DNA of 36,633 bases from Pseudomonadota bacterium (lineage in GTDB: Bacteria; Pseudomonadota; Alphaproteobacteria; Sphingomonadales; Sphingomonadaceae). The position numbers and the translations under genes are program-made. The DNA is taken from contig JAFAEZ010000077.1 in NCBI GenBank assembly GCA_023423775.1, positions 1 through 36,633 of the forward strand, given 5' to 3'. Under the pieces are notes generated by a model, which was given only the letters and a program-made list of their open reading frames with translations, was not told the origin of the DNA and made no database searches. This document shows positions 16,875 through 26,405 of the stretch, one piece after another; the stretch's first letter is position 1, and the number at the start of each line of letters is the position of its first letter.

Positions 16875-18719
16875 CTAATTGCCACGGCCGCCTGCTGAGT
16901 GCGGGACTTGTGGGTAGAGATCCAGCACTTCGCCGAGCGCGTTTTTCATCGGGCCGAGCCACGCTCCGAACGGCTTCCACTGATCCATGCCGTCGCGGTT
17001 GATCGGCCGGCGGACCTGCTCCGAACTCGCCGTGCGCACCGCCCGCTCATTCTCGTGGAAGCGGAGGCAGGCCGGATCGAACGGCAGGCCGAGATGATCG
17101 AGCAGGCGTCGCACGTCGCGCTCGGGATCATCGACCAAGGCCTCGTGGATAACGCGATGGACGCGACCGGGCAGGACCGCGTCGAAATGGCGGAGCAGCC
17201 GGACGTAATCGGCATAGTAACGGCCGAGCTCGGCCTGGTCGTAGCTGAAGCCCTGGCCGCGCGCGAAATGCTGCTTGAGGTTGGAGAAGCAGCAGGCGAG
17301 CGGATGCCGCCGCGCATCGATGATCTTCGCCTTGGGCAGGATCAGGTGGATGAAGCCAACATGCGCCCAGTTGTTAGGCATCTTGTCGATGAAGAAGGGC
17401 CGCTCAGTCTTGCGCTGAACGCGCGTGCGCTCGAGATATTCGGCGCCGAGTTCAGCGCATGCCGCCGCATCCAGCTCCACCAGGCATTCGGGATACAGGC
17501 TCGGTTCGTGCCTGGTCCGCCGTCCGCCGAGCCGCTTCGCCATCGCGCCGATGTCGGGCAATTCCATGGTACCCTCCACGAGCGGATGGCTCGCCAGGAT
17601 CTGCTCAATCAAGGTCGATCCCGCGCGCGGCATGCCAAGGATGAAGATCGGATCGGGCGCCGCCGCGCCATGGCCAGCGCGGGCGGCGAAGAAAGCCGGC
17701 GTGAACAGCCGCTCGCAACGCTCGACCGCGTCCGTCACCGTCTCCGGATCGTAATCAATCATCGCCCGGCGCAGGCGGTTGCCCTGCGCATAGTGATCGA
17801 AGGATCGCTCCGGCTCGCCAGCATCTTCCCACGCCTTCCCCAAAGCGAAATGGAGGTGGAAGCGGTCGTCCTCGCCAAGGTCCGACCGCTCGAGCGCGCC
17901 GGACATGGCGGCGATATCGGCGGCATCGAAGCGCACCGTCTTCAGATTGGCGAGGCTCCACCAAACCTCCCCCAGCGTCGGTGCCAGCGCGATCGCGCGG
18001 CGATAGGCGGCGACGCTGTCGGGCTGCCGTCCGACCGTCTTGAGGACGTGACCGTAGCTCATCCAAACCTTGGGCTGGTCGGGGAAGCGCGCGAGCACGG
18101 CCTCATACAGCGCGATCGCCTCGTCATAGCCGCCGAGCCGGCCCAAAGCGGCCGCCTTCAGATTCTGGTGCATCACGTTTTCGGGATCGCGCGCGAGCAA
18201 ATCGTCGAGCATCGCCACTGCGTCGGCGGGCCGGTTCTGGCGGTACAACACGGTTGCGAGCTGGGACCGCGCGGCGCCGAAGCCCGGCGCCAGTTCGAGC
18301 GCGCGGCGTAGCAGGTTTTCGGCATCCGTCAGCCGCCCCAGCCGCGCCGCCAGCTCGGCCATCATCCGGATCGCGGCGACATCGGTCGGCTTGGCCTTAA
18401 GCCGCGGCCGCAGCGCCTGTTCGGCCTCGGCTAGCCGATTATCGACCAGGGCCTGCGCCGCAACCATCAATTGCGGATCGTGGACCGAAGCCGAGATCGC
18501 CTCCATCTCCGCGCGCTCGGCTTCCTCGTGCTCGCCGGTCCGCCGCAGCGCCGTGCCGAGCAGCCGCCAAGCGTCGGCACTGACCGGATCCACCCGCAGG
18601 ATCTCGCGGGCCTGTAGCGCCGCCGCCTTGGGATCGGGGCCGAGCAGCTTGGCGCCGAGCTTGAGCGCTTCGGCGACGGTGCCCACGGGCCCGGATGCGA
18701 TCGTTGCCATCGGGCGCAT
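16875..18719 (-). CDS. TPR-repeat sulfotransferase
   Basis: A 614-residue cytoplasmic protein in two parts. Residues ~30-320 are tandem tetratricopeptide repeats (for example LGRLTDAENLLRRALELAPG and LGGYDEAIALYEAVLARFPD). Residues ~355-600 are a PAPS-dependent sulfotransferase: the 5'-phosphosulfate loop is PIFILGMPRAGSTLIEQIL (357-375) and the 3'-phosphate motif is ARRHPLACCFSNLKQ. It should move sulfate from PAPS to a protein or small acceptor held by the TPRs; the acceptor is unknown. Starts at ATG 18719 or 18710, both without a clear ribosome site. It is followed by the TonB receptor gene with its own promoter. A PAPS-forming CysN-CysC fusion lies about 9 kb away. Confidence 0.9.
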   Translation of the reverse strand: MRPMATIASGPVGTVAEALKLGAKLLGPDPKAAALQAREILRVDPVSADAWRLLGTALRRTGEHEEAERAEMEAISASVHDPQLMVAAQALVDNRLAEAEQALRPRLKAKPTDVAAIRMMAELAARLGRLTDAENLLRRALELAPGFGAARSQLATVLYRQNRPADAVAMLDDLLARDPENVMHQNLKAAALGRLGGYDEAIALYEAVLARFPDQPKVWMSYGHVLKTVGRQPDSVAAYRRAIALAPTLGEVWWSLANLKTVRFDAADIAAMSGALERSDLGEDDRFHLHFALGKAWEDAGEPERSFDHYAQGNRLRRAMIDYDPETVTDAVERCERLFTPAFFAARAGHGAAAPDPIFILGMPRAGSTLIEQILASHPLVEGTMELPDIGAMAKRLGGRRTRHEPSLYPECLVELDAAACAELGAEYLERTRVQRKTERPFFIDKMPNNWAHVGFIHLILPKAKIIDARRHPLACCFSNLKQHFARGQGFSYDQAELGRYYADYVRLLRHFDAVLPGRVHRVIHEALVDDPERDVRRLLDHLGLPFDPACLRFHENERAVRTASSEQVRRPINRDGMDQWKPFGAWLGPMKNALGEVLDLYPQVPHSAGGRGN

Positions 18720-18754
18720 GTTAAGGACAAAGCCCGAGCGCCTTCAAGCGGCAT

Positions 18755-18778
18755 CTCCCCCGCGTAACCGCGGGGGAG
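18755..18778. terminator. Stem-loop after the autotransporter gene
   Basis: CTCCCCCGCG-TAAC-CGCGGGGGAG is a perfect 10-base-pair stem with a 4-base loop, 10 bases past the autotransporter stop and 36 bases before the sulfotransferase start. It has no T run on the minus strand, so it may be an incomplete intrinsic terminator or an end-protecting hairpin. Confidence 0.55.
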
Positions 18779-18787
18779 CCAGACGGC

Positions 18788-21700
18788 TTAGAAGCCGAAT
18801 TGCAGCGTCACGCGACCGGCGATGGCGGCGCGGCTCTGCTGCTCTTCGCCGCTCAGTTCGGCGCCGACCAGGAAATCGCCATTGCCGCCGAGCACGCGCA
18901 ACCGACCAAGCCAGCCGCTCGTCCGCTCGACCGAAGCGAGCGTGAACGCATCACCGCCTTCGAAGCGGGCCGTCGTCGCGCCGAGCGAGCCGCCGATCAG
19001 CTCGCGCCGGCCACCTTCGACCTCGAAGCGGAAGAAGCTCTCGCTCTTCTTGCCGCCGAGAAGATCGTAGCCCAGCGTGACGCTGGCATTGGCTGCCGCC
19101 TCGTCGCCAGTGCGCTCGTCGACGATCAGGTCGAACGCGGCGCCGCCGCCGGTTTCGGCATAGCCGTCTTCCTTCAGCCGGTAATAATCGACCGACACGG
19201 CCGGACGCAGGCTGAGGCGGCCGAACTGCGCTTCGTAGGAGACGCCGGCCGCGGCCGAGAACAGAGTACCGTTCCAATCGCCGCGTGTCTCGCGCGTGAC
19301 GTTCTGCGTCCCGGTCGTGCCGCGGAAGCTACGGGCCCCGTCGAACTGGATGTAGGCGCCCGACACGCGGGCGAAGGCTTGCAGCGCGTCCCAATTGTTC
19401 CGCCAGTATGCCGCGACCTCATACTGATTGGTCGAGACCTCATTGTCGTTGCCGCCGTCGGCATCCTTGCCGAGCAGGTAGGCGAGCGACACGCCGAAAT
19501 TGCCGATCGGGCTCCCCGTAAGCTCGGCACCGGCCGACGCGCCCCAGCCGGTCACGTCGTAGGATGCGGTATCACCAAGACTCTTGCTCGAACCCCAGGC
19601 GACCTGCTGCAGGAAGAAGCCCCAGCCGCCCATATCGAACAAAGGCGAGCGCGGATCGGCGAGGAAGCGCGCAGTGGCGCGCGACGCCTGGGTCACCGTC
19701 TCGAACGTGCCGCCGGCATGCTCGGGCAGCAATTGCTGGAGCTGCGAGCGGAAGGATTCACCGTCCTGTACCGCCAGGAAGCTGGCCGCCATTTGGGCGT
19801 CAGCGTCGAGCTGCTCGAACACGGCGCCATAAGCGCTCGCCTGCGAGCGCGTGAGACCGAGTTCGGTCGCCGTCTTGCGACGGATCCGCAGCGAAATCTC
19901 GCCCGCCGCGTGGTCGGAGGAGAGCGTGCTTGCATAGAGGAAGGGCAGCGACGCGCCGGCCGTGGTGAGATTGGTGCCGCCGGTCAGCGTGCCGGCGCGG
20001 ACGATGACATAATCCCCCTCGCTCCCCGCGACGCTGCTCAGGCGCAGATTGACCTTGGTGTCCTGCGCGAAGCTGGCCGCGCCAGCCACGTCGTAAAGCG
20101 TGTTGGTGCCGGCCGCGCTGTCGATGCTGACGGTCAGCGACGAACCTTGCGCAAGCGTCAGCGACGACAAAGCGACCGCGCCCTTGTTGGTGAGGTCGAG
20201 CGTGCCGCCGGCGACATTGACCGCGAGGCCCGCGCTATTGGCGAGCGCCCCCGTGAACACCGACGTGCCGGCGAGCGTCAGGCTGTCCGCGCCGCCGCCG
20301 AAATCGACATTGCCGACATGCTTGGCGGTGCCGGCCAGCGCCATCGTGTCTGCGCCCGCACCGAACACCACCTCACCCGCATAGGCTGCGTCGCCGGAAA
20401 GGGTGAGCCGGTTCGCGCCAGCGCCGAAGCGGGTCGTGCCGGTCATCGTCCCGTCGGCGAGGTCGAACAGATCGTCGCCCGAGCCGAACCAGACGTCGCC
20501 GGTGATGGCCGGGGCGGCGACATTGGCGGCCGCGACCGGCTGGCGAATGGTGGCGCCGGCGGTGTTGGCGCGCAGATCGACGGCGACGCTGTTGCCCGCG
20601 CCGACGCCGGTGGCTGTGATGATCCCGCTATTCTCGACGAGCGTCACGGTACCGGCACGGTCGACGATCGCGCCCGCCACGCCCTTGGCGCCCGCCACCT
20701 GGGCCGTGATGCGGCCGGCGTTGCGGATGGTGGCGACGCTGCCGCCCTGCTCGATCAGCACGGCGTGAACGGTCGACCCTTCGGCCTCGCCGCCGCGTGC
20801 GCCGACCTGGCCGGTGATCTTGATCTCGCCGACGCTGGCGCGATCGCCGATGCGGATGGCCGCGGCATTGCCCTGGTTGGAATTGGCCCCGACCGCGCCG
20901 TTGACGGTGATGCCGCCGGCGACGGTGACCGCGCCGCCGAGGCCACCGATCGCCATGCCGGTGGCGTTGATGCCCTTGTAAACGCCGTCCGCGGCGATCG
21001 AGCCGTTGACGACGATGCCATGGGCGCCATTGGCGGTGCCGGCGACCGCGCCGATCGCCACGTCACGCCCGGCTGCGCCGATCTGCACGGCCGGCGCAGC
21101 GCCGAACGAGGAAATGGCGGCGGTGCCTTCCTTGTCGTCCTCGATGCCGTCCTTGTCCTCGTCCTTGTCGGTCTCGCTCGTGTTCCGGGGCGGCGCGTCG
21201 AACAGGATACCGCCGGCGACGTTGCCGGCGATGCGGACGGCCGGCCCGCCCTGGAGCAGATCGTCGGCGTCGAGCTTGGTCACGTCGGTTCCCGCCGCGT
21301 TCACGCGGTAGCCGCTCGCACTGACGGCACCCTGGACGACGAAGGCGCCACCGATGTCGCCGTCAGCCGCGACCCCGACCGCATTTGCCCCGCGCGCTTC
21401 GATGCTGCCGGTCAGGCTCACGTTACCAGTGACGTCGTTCAGGCCGATGCCGACGCTCTGGTCGCCGAGCACGGCGATCTTGCCGCTGCTGGTCAGCCCA
21501 CCGACGAGGCGATCGGAGACGGCGATGCCGGCCGACTGATTGCCCTCGATCGTGATCGTGCCGCTGTTGACGATGCTGCCGGTAAAGTCACCGCCGGTGG
21601 CGACGCGGATGCCGAAGCGGCGCGCGCCCTGAGCAAACGGTCCGTCGAGATCGCCGTCCTTGTCGGCGTCCGTCGCCGCATAGGTCTCGTCGATCGTGAT

Positions 21701-22012
21701 CGTGCCGCTGTTGGTGATCGTGCCGGAGCCGCCCGCGGCGGCAAGGATGCCGGTGGCGTCGTTGGCGTCGGTGATCTGGATCGTGCCCTCGTTCTTGACG
21801 CTGTTGGCGCTGTCGAGAGTGATCGCGGTTCCGGAGGTCGGCTTGATCGAACCGGCGGTGGCGACGCGGACGTCGTCGCGCGCGCCGCCGGCGGCGGTCG
21901 ATGTACGGAGCGGCGCTGTCGTGGCCGTGCTGATCACCGTCTCCGCCGAGGCTGGTGCCGCGGCGAACAGGATGATGGGGGTGAGACAAGTGGCAGCAAG
22001 CAGGTGACGCAT
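18788..22012 (-). CDS. Autotransporter with outer membrane beta-barrel domain
   Basis: A 1074-residue type V secretion protein. Residues 1-23 are a signal peptide ending ASA. The passenger (about 24-790) is made of short Gly/Thr/Asn-rich beta-helix repeats such as NSGTITIDE, NSGTITIEGNQSAGIAV and FGAGANRLTLSGDA. The translocator barrel spans about 793-1074, starting GWGFFLQQVAWGSSKS and ending VTLQFGF with a terminal phenylalanine. Two acidic inserts, TDADKDGDLDG (114-124) and TDKDEDKDGIEDDKEG (281-296), resemble calcium loops. GAGGG precedes the ATG. No protease triad was recognised, so adhesion or surface structure is more likely than enzymatic action. A LysR gene lies upstream on the same strand, 127 bases away. 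Confidence 0.93.
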   Translation of the reverse strand: MRHLLAATCLTPIILFAAAPASAETVISTATTAPLRTSTAAGGARDDVRVATAGSIKPTSGTAITLDSANSVKNEGTIQITDANDATGILAAAGGSGTITNSGTITIDETYAATDADKDGDLDGPFAQGARRFGIRVATGGDFTGSIVNSGTITIEGNQSAGIAVSDRLVGGLTSSGKIAVLGDQSVGIGLNDVTGNVSLTGSIEARGANAVGVAADGDIGGAFVVQGAVSASGYRVNAAGTDVTKLDADDLLQGGPAVRIAGNVAGGILFDAPPRNTSETDKDEDKDGIEDDKEGTAAISSFGAAPAVQIGAAGRDVAIGAVAGTANGAHGIVVNGSIAADGVYKGINATGMAIGGLGGAVTVAGGITVNGAVGANSNQGNAAAIRIGDRASVGEIKITGQVGARGGEAEGSTVHAVLIEQGGSVATIRNAGRITAQVAGAKGVAGAIVDRAGTVTLVENSGIITATGVGAGNSVAVDLRANTAGATIRQPVAAANVAAPAITGDVWFGSGDDLFDLADGTMTGTTRFGAGANRLTLSGDAAYAGEVVFGAGADTMALAGTAKHVGNVDFGGGADSLTLAGTSVFTGALANSAGLAVNVAGGTLDLTNKGAVALSSLTLAQGSSLTVSIDSAAGTNTLYDVAGAASFAQDTKVNLRLSSVAGSEGDYVIVRAGTLTGGTNLTTAGASLPFLYASTLSSDHAAGEISLRIRRKTATELGLTRSQASAYGAVFEQLDADAQMAASFLAVQDGESFRSQLQQLLPEHAGGTFETVTQASRATARFLADPRSPLFDMGGWGFFLQQVAWGSSKSLGDTASYDVTGWGASAGAELTGSPIGNFGVSLAYLLGKDADGGNDNEVSTNQYEVAAYWRNNWDALQAFARVSGAYIQFDGARSFRGTTGTQNVTRETRGDWNGTLFSAAAGVSYEAQFGRLSLRPAVSVDYYRLKEDGYAETGGGAAFDLIVDERTGDEAAANASVTLGYDLLGGKKSESFFRFEVEGGRRELIGGSLGATTARFEGGDAFTLASVERTSGWLGRLRVLGGNGDFLVGAELSGEEQQSRAAIAGRVTLQFGF

Positions 22013-22139
22013 CGACAGGCCCTCGGGTTGGGGGGGCGTGCTCGGTCGTCAGCCGCGAAAGCTGCACCTCTTGCCCCTTTAGCGGGCTGCACATGTCAGA
22101 GCGTTGAAGCCGAGGAAATCCCGGGCGGCAGTATATCTG

Positions 22140-23078
22140 TTATTCAGCGGCGACGGACATCGTGGCTTGGCCTGAATGCTCGGCGCAATGGGCCGCGACC
22201 ACATCGATCAGCCACTGCAGCGCGCCATCGCGCTGGCTGCGCGTATGCCAGCTCAGCCACTGATCGCACCGCCCGAGCTCGTGCGGGGCGTCGAACAGGG
22301 CGAATTGCCCACCGAGCGCGTAGCTGCGGGCGGCCCCGGCCGGCAGCACCATTACCGCATCGGTCTCCAGCAACAGCTCGCTGGCGCCCGAGAAATAAGG
22401 AGTGGTCGCGACCACGCGGCCGCGCAGGCCGAGCGTCCCCAGCATACGGCTGAGCGGGTCGGTATCGTCGTCGGTGACGGACACGCTGATCTGCGGCCAG
22501 GGCAGCAGGTCGGAAAGGCGGAGCGGGCCGACCGACGATTTGAGCGCCAGAGGGTGGTCCCGGCGCGCCACGCAAAGCACAGGTTCGCTGAACAGATGGC
22601 GCTCGTGGACGAGGCGCCGGTCGGGCTCGAGGCCGCTGATCATGAGGTCCGCCTCGCCGCCGGCGAGTTGCGCAATCGCGTCGCCGCCGAGCGGGCGAAC
22701 ATCGAGGCTGACACCGGGTGCCGCCGCAATGATCGCCGGCAGGGCAGGCCGCACCACAGCCTGCACGGCATAATCGGAGGCGAGTATGCGGAAACGCCGG
22801 GAGAGCGTGGCCGGATCGACTTCGGGCGGCGCCACCAGCCGCCGCGCCTCGTCCAGCCAATCCGCCAACGGTCCAGTAAGCTCTTCGGCGCGGCGAGTCA
22901 GCAGCATGCCGCCGCGCGTGCGGACGAGCAAAGGGTCTCCGAAAATCTCCCTGAGTTCCGCCAGCGCACGGCTCATCGCCGGCTGGCTGATGCCCATCCG
23001 CCGAGCCGCCTGGGAAACGCTTTTGGTCTGGAGAAGGGCCGAGAGGCTGGTGAGGAGATTGAGGTCCAGATCGAGCAT
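22140..23078 (-). CDS. LysR family transcriptional regulator
   Basis: A 312-residue protein. The N-terminal winged helix-turn-helix reads LDLNLLTSLSALLQTKSVSQAARRMGISQPAMSRALAELREIFGDPLLVRTRGGMLLT (about 4-61), and the periplasmic-binding-protein-like effector domain follows from ~95 (RFRILASDYAVQAVV). The form resembles the NodD/SyrM-type subgroup beginning LDLNLL. ATG 23078 was chosen since the domain starts immediately after it; the frame extends upstream without family residues. It points the same way as the autotransporter gene downstream rather than diverging from its target, so the target cannot be deduced; bcp lies upstream, also on the minus strand. Confidence 0.9.
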   Translation of the reverse strand: MLDLDLNLLTSLSALLQTKSVSQAARRMGISQPAMSRALAELREIFGDPLLVRTRGGMLLTRRAEELTGPLADWLDEARRLVAPPEVDPATLSRRFRILASDYAVQAVVRPALPAIIAAAPGVSLDVRPLGGDAIAQLAGGEADLMISGLEPDRRLVHERHLFSEPVLCVARRDHPLALKSSVGPLRLSDLLPWPQISVSVTDDDTDPLSRMLGTLGLRGRVVATTPYFSGASELLLETDAVMVLPAGAARSYALGGQFALFDAPHELGRCDQWLSWHTRSQRDGALQWLIDVVAAHCAEHSGQATMSVAAE

Positions 23079-23154
23079 ACAGTCCAACGCATCTGATGGA
23101 TGCCCCCCACCAAGTTGGCTGGACCGTCCTTTCGCAGGAGCAACGAAGAGGGTC

Positions 23155-23190
23155 AAGCCGGCGCCCGGTCTTTCACCGCCGCGCCGGCTT
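23155..23190 (-). terminator. Stem-loop after bcp
   Basis: AAGCCGGCGC (23155-23164) and GCGCCGGCTT (23181-23190) form a perfect 10-base-pair stem with a 16-base loop, starting 6 bases after the bcp stop. There is no clear T run after it, so terminator function is probable but not certain. Confidence 0.5.
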
Positions 23191-23195
23191 GCGGA

Positions 23196-23660
23196 TCAGG
23201 GCAGCTCGCGCGCCGCCGCGAGAACCTCTTCGGCATGGCCCGGGACCTTCACCTTGCGCCACACGCGCTTCACCACGCCGTCCCGGTCGATGAGGAAGGT
23301 GGCGCGCTCGATACCCATATATTTGCGGCCGTACATCGATTTTTCGACCCAGGTGCCGAACGCCTCGCAGGCCGAACCGTCGGCGTCCGTCGCAAGCGGC
23401 ACCTTGAGATCATATTTGTCGATGAACTTGCGGTGCTTCTTCGCATCATCCTTCGACACGCCGAGCAGCCAAGTTCCCGCTTGGGCGAAATCCTCGGCCA
23501 GCGCGGTGAACGCCTGCGCTTCCGCCGTGCAGCCCAACGTGTCGTCCTTCGGATAGAAATAGAGGACCAGCTTCTGGCCCTTGAAGTCGGCCGGGCTGAC
23601 CGGCTGCCCTTCGAGCCCCTCAAGCTTCACGTCCGGAACCGGCTCGCCTTCATGCACCAT
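23196..23660 (-). CDS. bcp: Thioredoxin-dependent peroxiredoxin of the Bcp/PrxQ type
   Basis: Reduces hydrogen peroxide and organic hydroperoxides in the cytoplasm. The 154-residue protein has VLYFYPKDDTLGCTAEAQAF with peroxidatic Cys44. The resolving cysteine found five residues later in many PrxQ proteins (CTxEAC) is replaced by Gln49; the only other cysteine is Cys98 in GSACEAFGTW, equivalent to a conserved E. coli Bcp position. It may thus act as a 1-Cys enzyme or use Cys98. The ATG lies 11 bases inside the end of glnE, preceded by GGAGA, so the two are probably coupled. The alternative longer frame is out-of-family. A stem-loop follows the stop. Confidence 0.94.
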   Translation of the reverse strand: MVHEGEPVPDVKLEGLEGQPVSPADFKGQKLVLYFYPKDDTLGCTAEAQAFTALAEDFAQAGTWLLGVSKDDAKKHRKFIDKYDLKVPLATDADGSACEAFGTWVEKSMYGRKYMGIERATFLIDRDGVVKRVWRKVKVPGHAEEVLAAARELP

Positions 23661-26364
23661 TCTGTGTCTCCGATGTCGACGCAGTCGCGCGCCACAATTG
23701 CGATATCCTCTGCCGCGCCGCGTCGTGCGCGGCAAGCAGCGCGCCCCAGTCCTCGAAGCCGCATGCCCGCGCAACGAGCTCGCGCGTCGCCGGTGGTGGC
23801 TCGTCCGAGCGCGGGGCGACCAGGCGGAAGGTCACCAGCATCCGGGTGAGCAGGCGATGCGCCTCGGCGATGTCGGCCGGCAGCATGCCTTGCGCGATCA
23901 ACGCGTCGATCGCTTCGTCCAGCCGAGGGTGAAAGGCGGTGCGGTGGCACAGCTGCAAAACGTGGACGGCAAATTCCAGGTCGACCAGCCCGCCTTCGCC
24001 CAATTTGATGTCGAACGGGCCGCTCGGCGGCTTGTGTCGCGTCATCTCCTCGCGCATCGCGCGGGCGTCGGCGACGAGCCCGGCGGCGTCGCGCTCCTGC
24101 CCCAGCACGTCCGCGACGGCCGCCGCGAGCGCTGCCCGCCCTTCCGCGGATCCGTAGACCGGCCGGGCGCGCGTCAGCGCCATATGTTCCCACGTCCAGG
24201 CCCGCGTCCGCTGATATTCGGCGAAGCTGGCGAGGGAAACGGCGATCATGCCGTCCTTGCCCGACGGCCGCAGCCGCGTATCGACGTCGTAGAGCGGCCC
24301 CGCGGCGGTGGCGACCGAGAGCGCGGCGGTGACTCGCGGCGCCAGCCGGTTGAAATAATCGGTGGCACCGAGCGGCTTGGCGCCGTCCGACACCGCCTCG
24401 TGCGTGCCGGTGAAGACGTAGATGAGATCGAGGTCCGACGCGTGGGTGAGCGCGCCGCCACCCAGCCGACCGAGACCGAGGATCAGCAGTTCCGATCCCG
24501 GCACCTTGCCGTGCCTGCGCTCGAACTCCGCGATCGCCGCGTCAGCAAAGACCTGGATCGCCGCTTCGGCGATGCGGGCATAGCCGGCGGCGATCTCGAG
24601 CGGGTCGGTCTGGAGGGCGATCAGCTGGACGCCCGACGCGAAGCGCGCCTCGTTCACCCGCCGCCGCACCCGATCGAGCATGAGCTGGTAATCCTCGTCG
24701 GCGCGGTCGGACCGGGCATAATCCTTCGCCAGCGCGTCGATCGGACGGACTGGTTCGAAGGCGCTGGAATCGATCAGGCCGTCGAGCAGTTCGGGCCGGC
24801 GGCCCAGTTGGTCCGCCAAAGCCGGCGCGTAGCTCAGCACGCTAGCGAGGATGCCGGTGAGGCCGGGCCGCGCCTCCAGCAACCGGTAGAAGTTGACCCC
24901 GCTCGGTAGGCGCGTGACGACATCGTCGAAGCGGTTCATCGCGCGCATGCCGTCGGGGGCCCGCCCGAACGCGTCGACCAGTGCCGGAAGCATCGCCTCG
25001 AACGCATCGACCGCGGCCGGCGTCCGCAGCGAGCGGGCTTTGCCCGTCCGCCAATTCTCGATCCGCAGGCGGGCCGACGGGGGATCGTCGAAGCCCGCCT
25101 CGCGCAGCCGCGCCTCGAGCGCCGTCGGATCGCGCGGGAGCGTCGCCCCCTCGCCCGCACCCAGCCGGCCATAAACCGCGGCCACCTCCGCGACATGGGG
25201 TTCGAGCAGGCCGAGCAACGTCTCGCCCCGCTCGGCGCCGTGGAGGCGGGCGACATTGTCGAGAGCCGCGGCATCGGCGGGCAAAGTGTGAGTCTGCTTG
25301 TCGTCGACCATCTGGAGGCGGTGCTCGACCGTGCGGAACAGCCGATAGGCCTCCGACAGCGACACGGCCTCGGCCGGCGTGATTCGGCCATCCTCGGCCA
25401 GCGCCGCCAGCGCATCGAGCGTTGCCGGCGCGCGCAGCTGGGGCGCCCGGCCGCCATGGATGAGCTGGTGTATCTGGGCGAAAAACTCGATCTCGCGGAT
25501 GCCGCCGCGGCCGCGCTTCAGGTCGAAGCCGGGCCCGAACGCCTGGCCCTGGGCATAATGATCTCGGATGCGCCGGGTGATCGACTGCAATTCGCCGATC
25601 GCCCCGAAATCGAGGCTGCGGCGCCAGACGAACGGGTGGATCGCGTCCAGGAAATATTGACCGAGCCGGCGGTCGCCGGCGACGCAGCGGGCGCGGATGA
25701 AGGCCGCCCGCTCCCACGGCAGGGCGCTCGATTCATAATAAGAGATAGCCGCGTCGACCGGCAGTGCGATCGGCGTCACCTCCGGCGAGGGCCGCAGCCG
25801 CAGATCGACCCGAAACGCATAGCCATCGCCGTCGCGCTTCTGGACCAATTCAATCACCCGCTGGCCGATCCGCACCGCCCCCTGCCCCGCATCTTCGCGC
25901 GGCTTCAGCGGCAGGACGGCGGGATCGAACAGAAAGAGCAGATCGACATCCGAGGAATAATTGAGCTCGCGGCTGCCATGCTTGCCCAGCGCGATGACAG
26001 CGAACCCCTCGGGCTCCGCATCCGGCGTTCGCTGGGCGATCGCCCCAGCCACCGCCCGCTCCAGCACCCGGTCCGCAAGGTCGGAAAGTTCGCCGACGAC
26101 CCGCTCGAGCGGCAGCAGGCCGGCGAGATCGCCGATACCCAGCGCCAGCGCCATCGCGCTCCGCTCGCGCCGCAGCGACGCCGCAAGCGTCGCCGTATCG
26201 CCGCCCCCGCCGCGCGCGACATCCAAGGCGGATTCTATGTCACCGGACGCCAGGGCCTGGGCCACGGAGGGCTGCGTTTCGAGCTGGAGCTTCAGGAAGG
26301 GCGAATGGCATCGCGCCCGCGCGATCGCCTCGTTAATCTCAGGTTTATATTGCGTGGCGGGCAT
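23650..26364 (-). CDS. glnE: Bifunctional glutamine synthetase adenylyltransferase / adenylyl-removing enzyme
   Basis: Adds and removes AMP on glutamine synthetase in answer to nitrogen status via PII. The 904-residue protein has two nucleotidyltransferase domains. The N-terminal deadenylylating one has LGKHGSRELNYSSDVDLLFLF (127-146; Asp139 and Asp141 bind metal). The C-terminal adenylylating one has LGLGRLGGGALTHASDLDLIYVF near residue 640. A helical linker joins them and the ending is RISQLWRAT. The length is close to the family's 920-990. ATG 26364 is the first start in frame. bcp overlaps its end by 11 bases. A 104-base divergent gap separates it from the short NepR-like gene. Confidence 0.96.
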   Translation of the reverse strand: MPATQYKPEINEAIARARCHSPFLKLQLETQPSVAQALASGDIESALDVARGGGGDTATLAASLRRERSAMALALGIGDLAGLLPLERVVGELSDLADRVLERAVAGAIAQRTPDAEPEGFAVIALGKHGSRELNYSSDVDLLFLFDPAVLPLKPREDAGQGAVRIGQRVIELVQKRDGDGYAFRVDLRLRPSPEVTPIALPVDAAISYYESSALPWERAAFIRARCVAGDRRLGQYFLDAIHPFVWRRSLDFGAIGELQSITRRIRDHYAQGQAFGPGFDLKRGRGGIREIEFFAQIHQLIHGGRAPQLRAPATLDALAALAEDGRITPAEAVSLSEAYRLFRTVEHRLQMVDDKQTHTLPADAAALDNVARLHGAERGETLLGLLEPHVAEVAAVYGRLGAGEGATLPRDPTALEARLREAGFDDPPSARLRIENWRTGKARSLRTPAAVDAFEAMLPALVDAFGRAPDGMRAMNRFDDVVTRLPSGVNFYRLLEARPGLTGILASVLSYAPALADQLGRRPELLDGLIDSSAFEPVRPIDALAKDYARSDRADEDYQLMLDRVRRRVNEARFASGVQLIALQTDPLEIAAGYARIAEAAIQVFADAAIAEFERRHGKVPGSELLILGLGRLGGGALTHASDLDLIYVFTGTHEAVSDGAKPLGATDYFNRLAPRVTAALSVATAAGPLYDVDTRLRPSGKDGMIAVSLASFAEYQRTRAWTWEHMALTRARPVYGSAEGRAALAAAVADVLGQERDAAGLVADARAMREEMTRHKPPSGPFDIKLGEGGLVDLEFAVHVLQLCHRTAFHPRLDEAIDALIAQGMLPADIAEAHRLLTRMLVTFRLVAPRSDEPPPATRELVARACGFEDWGALLAAHDAARQRISQLWRATASTSETQNGA

Positions 26365-26405
26365 GCAACAAACTAGATCAGTTCCGTTCTAGGGGTGCAA
26401 CAGTT

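Noticed and set aside
18800..22453. A 1217-codon open frame on the plus strand opposite the autotransporter
   Set aside because: It is the antisense shadow of a repetitive, GC-rich gene: the protein is Arg/Ala/Asp/Val-rich with no domain, and the minus-strand frame has a signal peptide and a full barrel.
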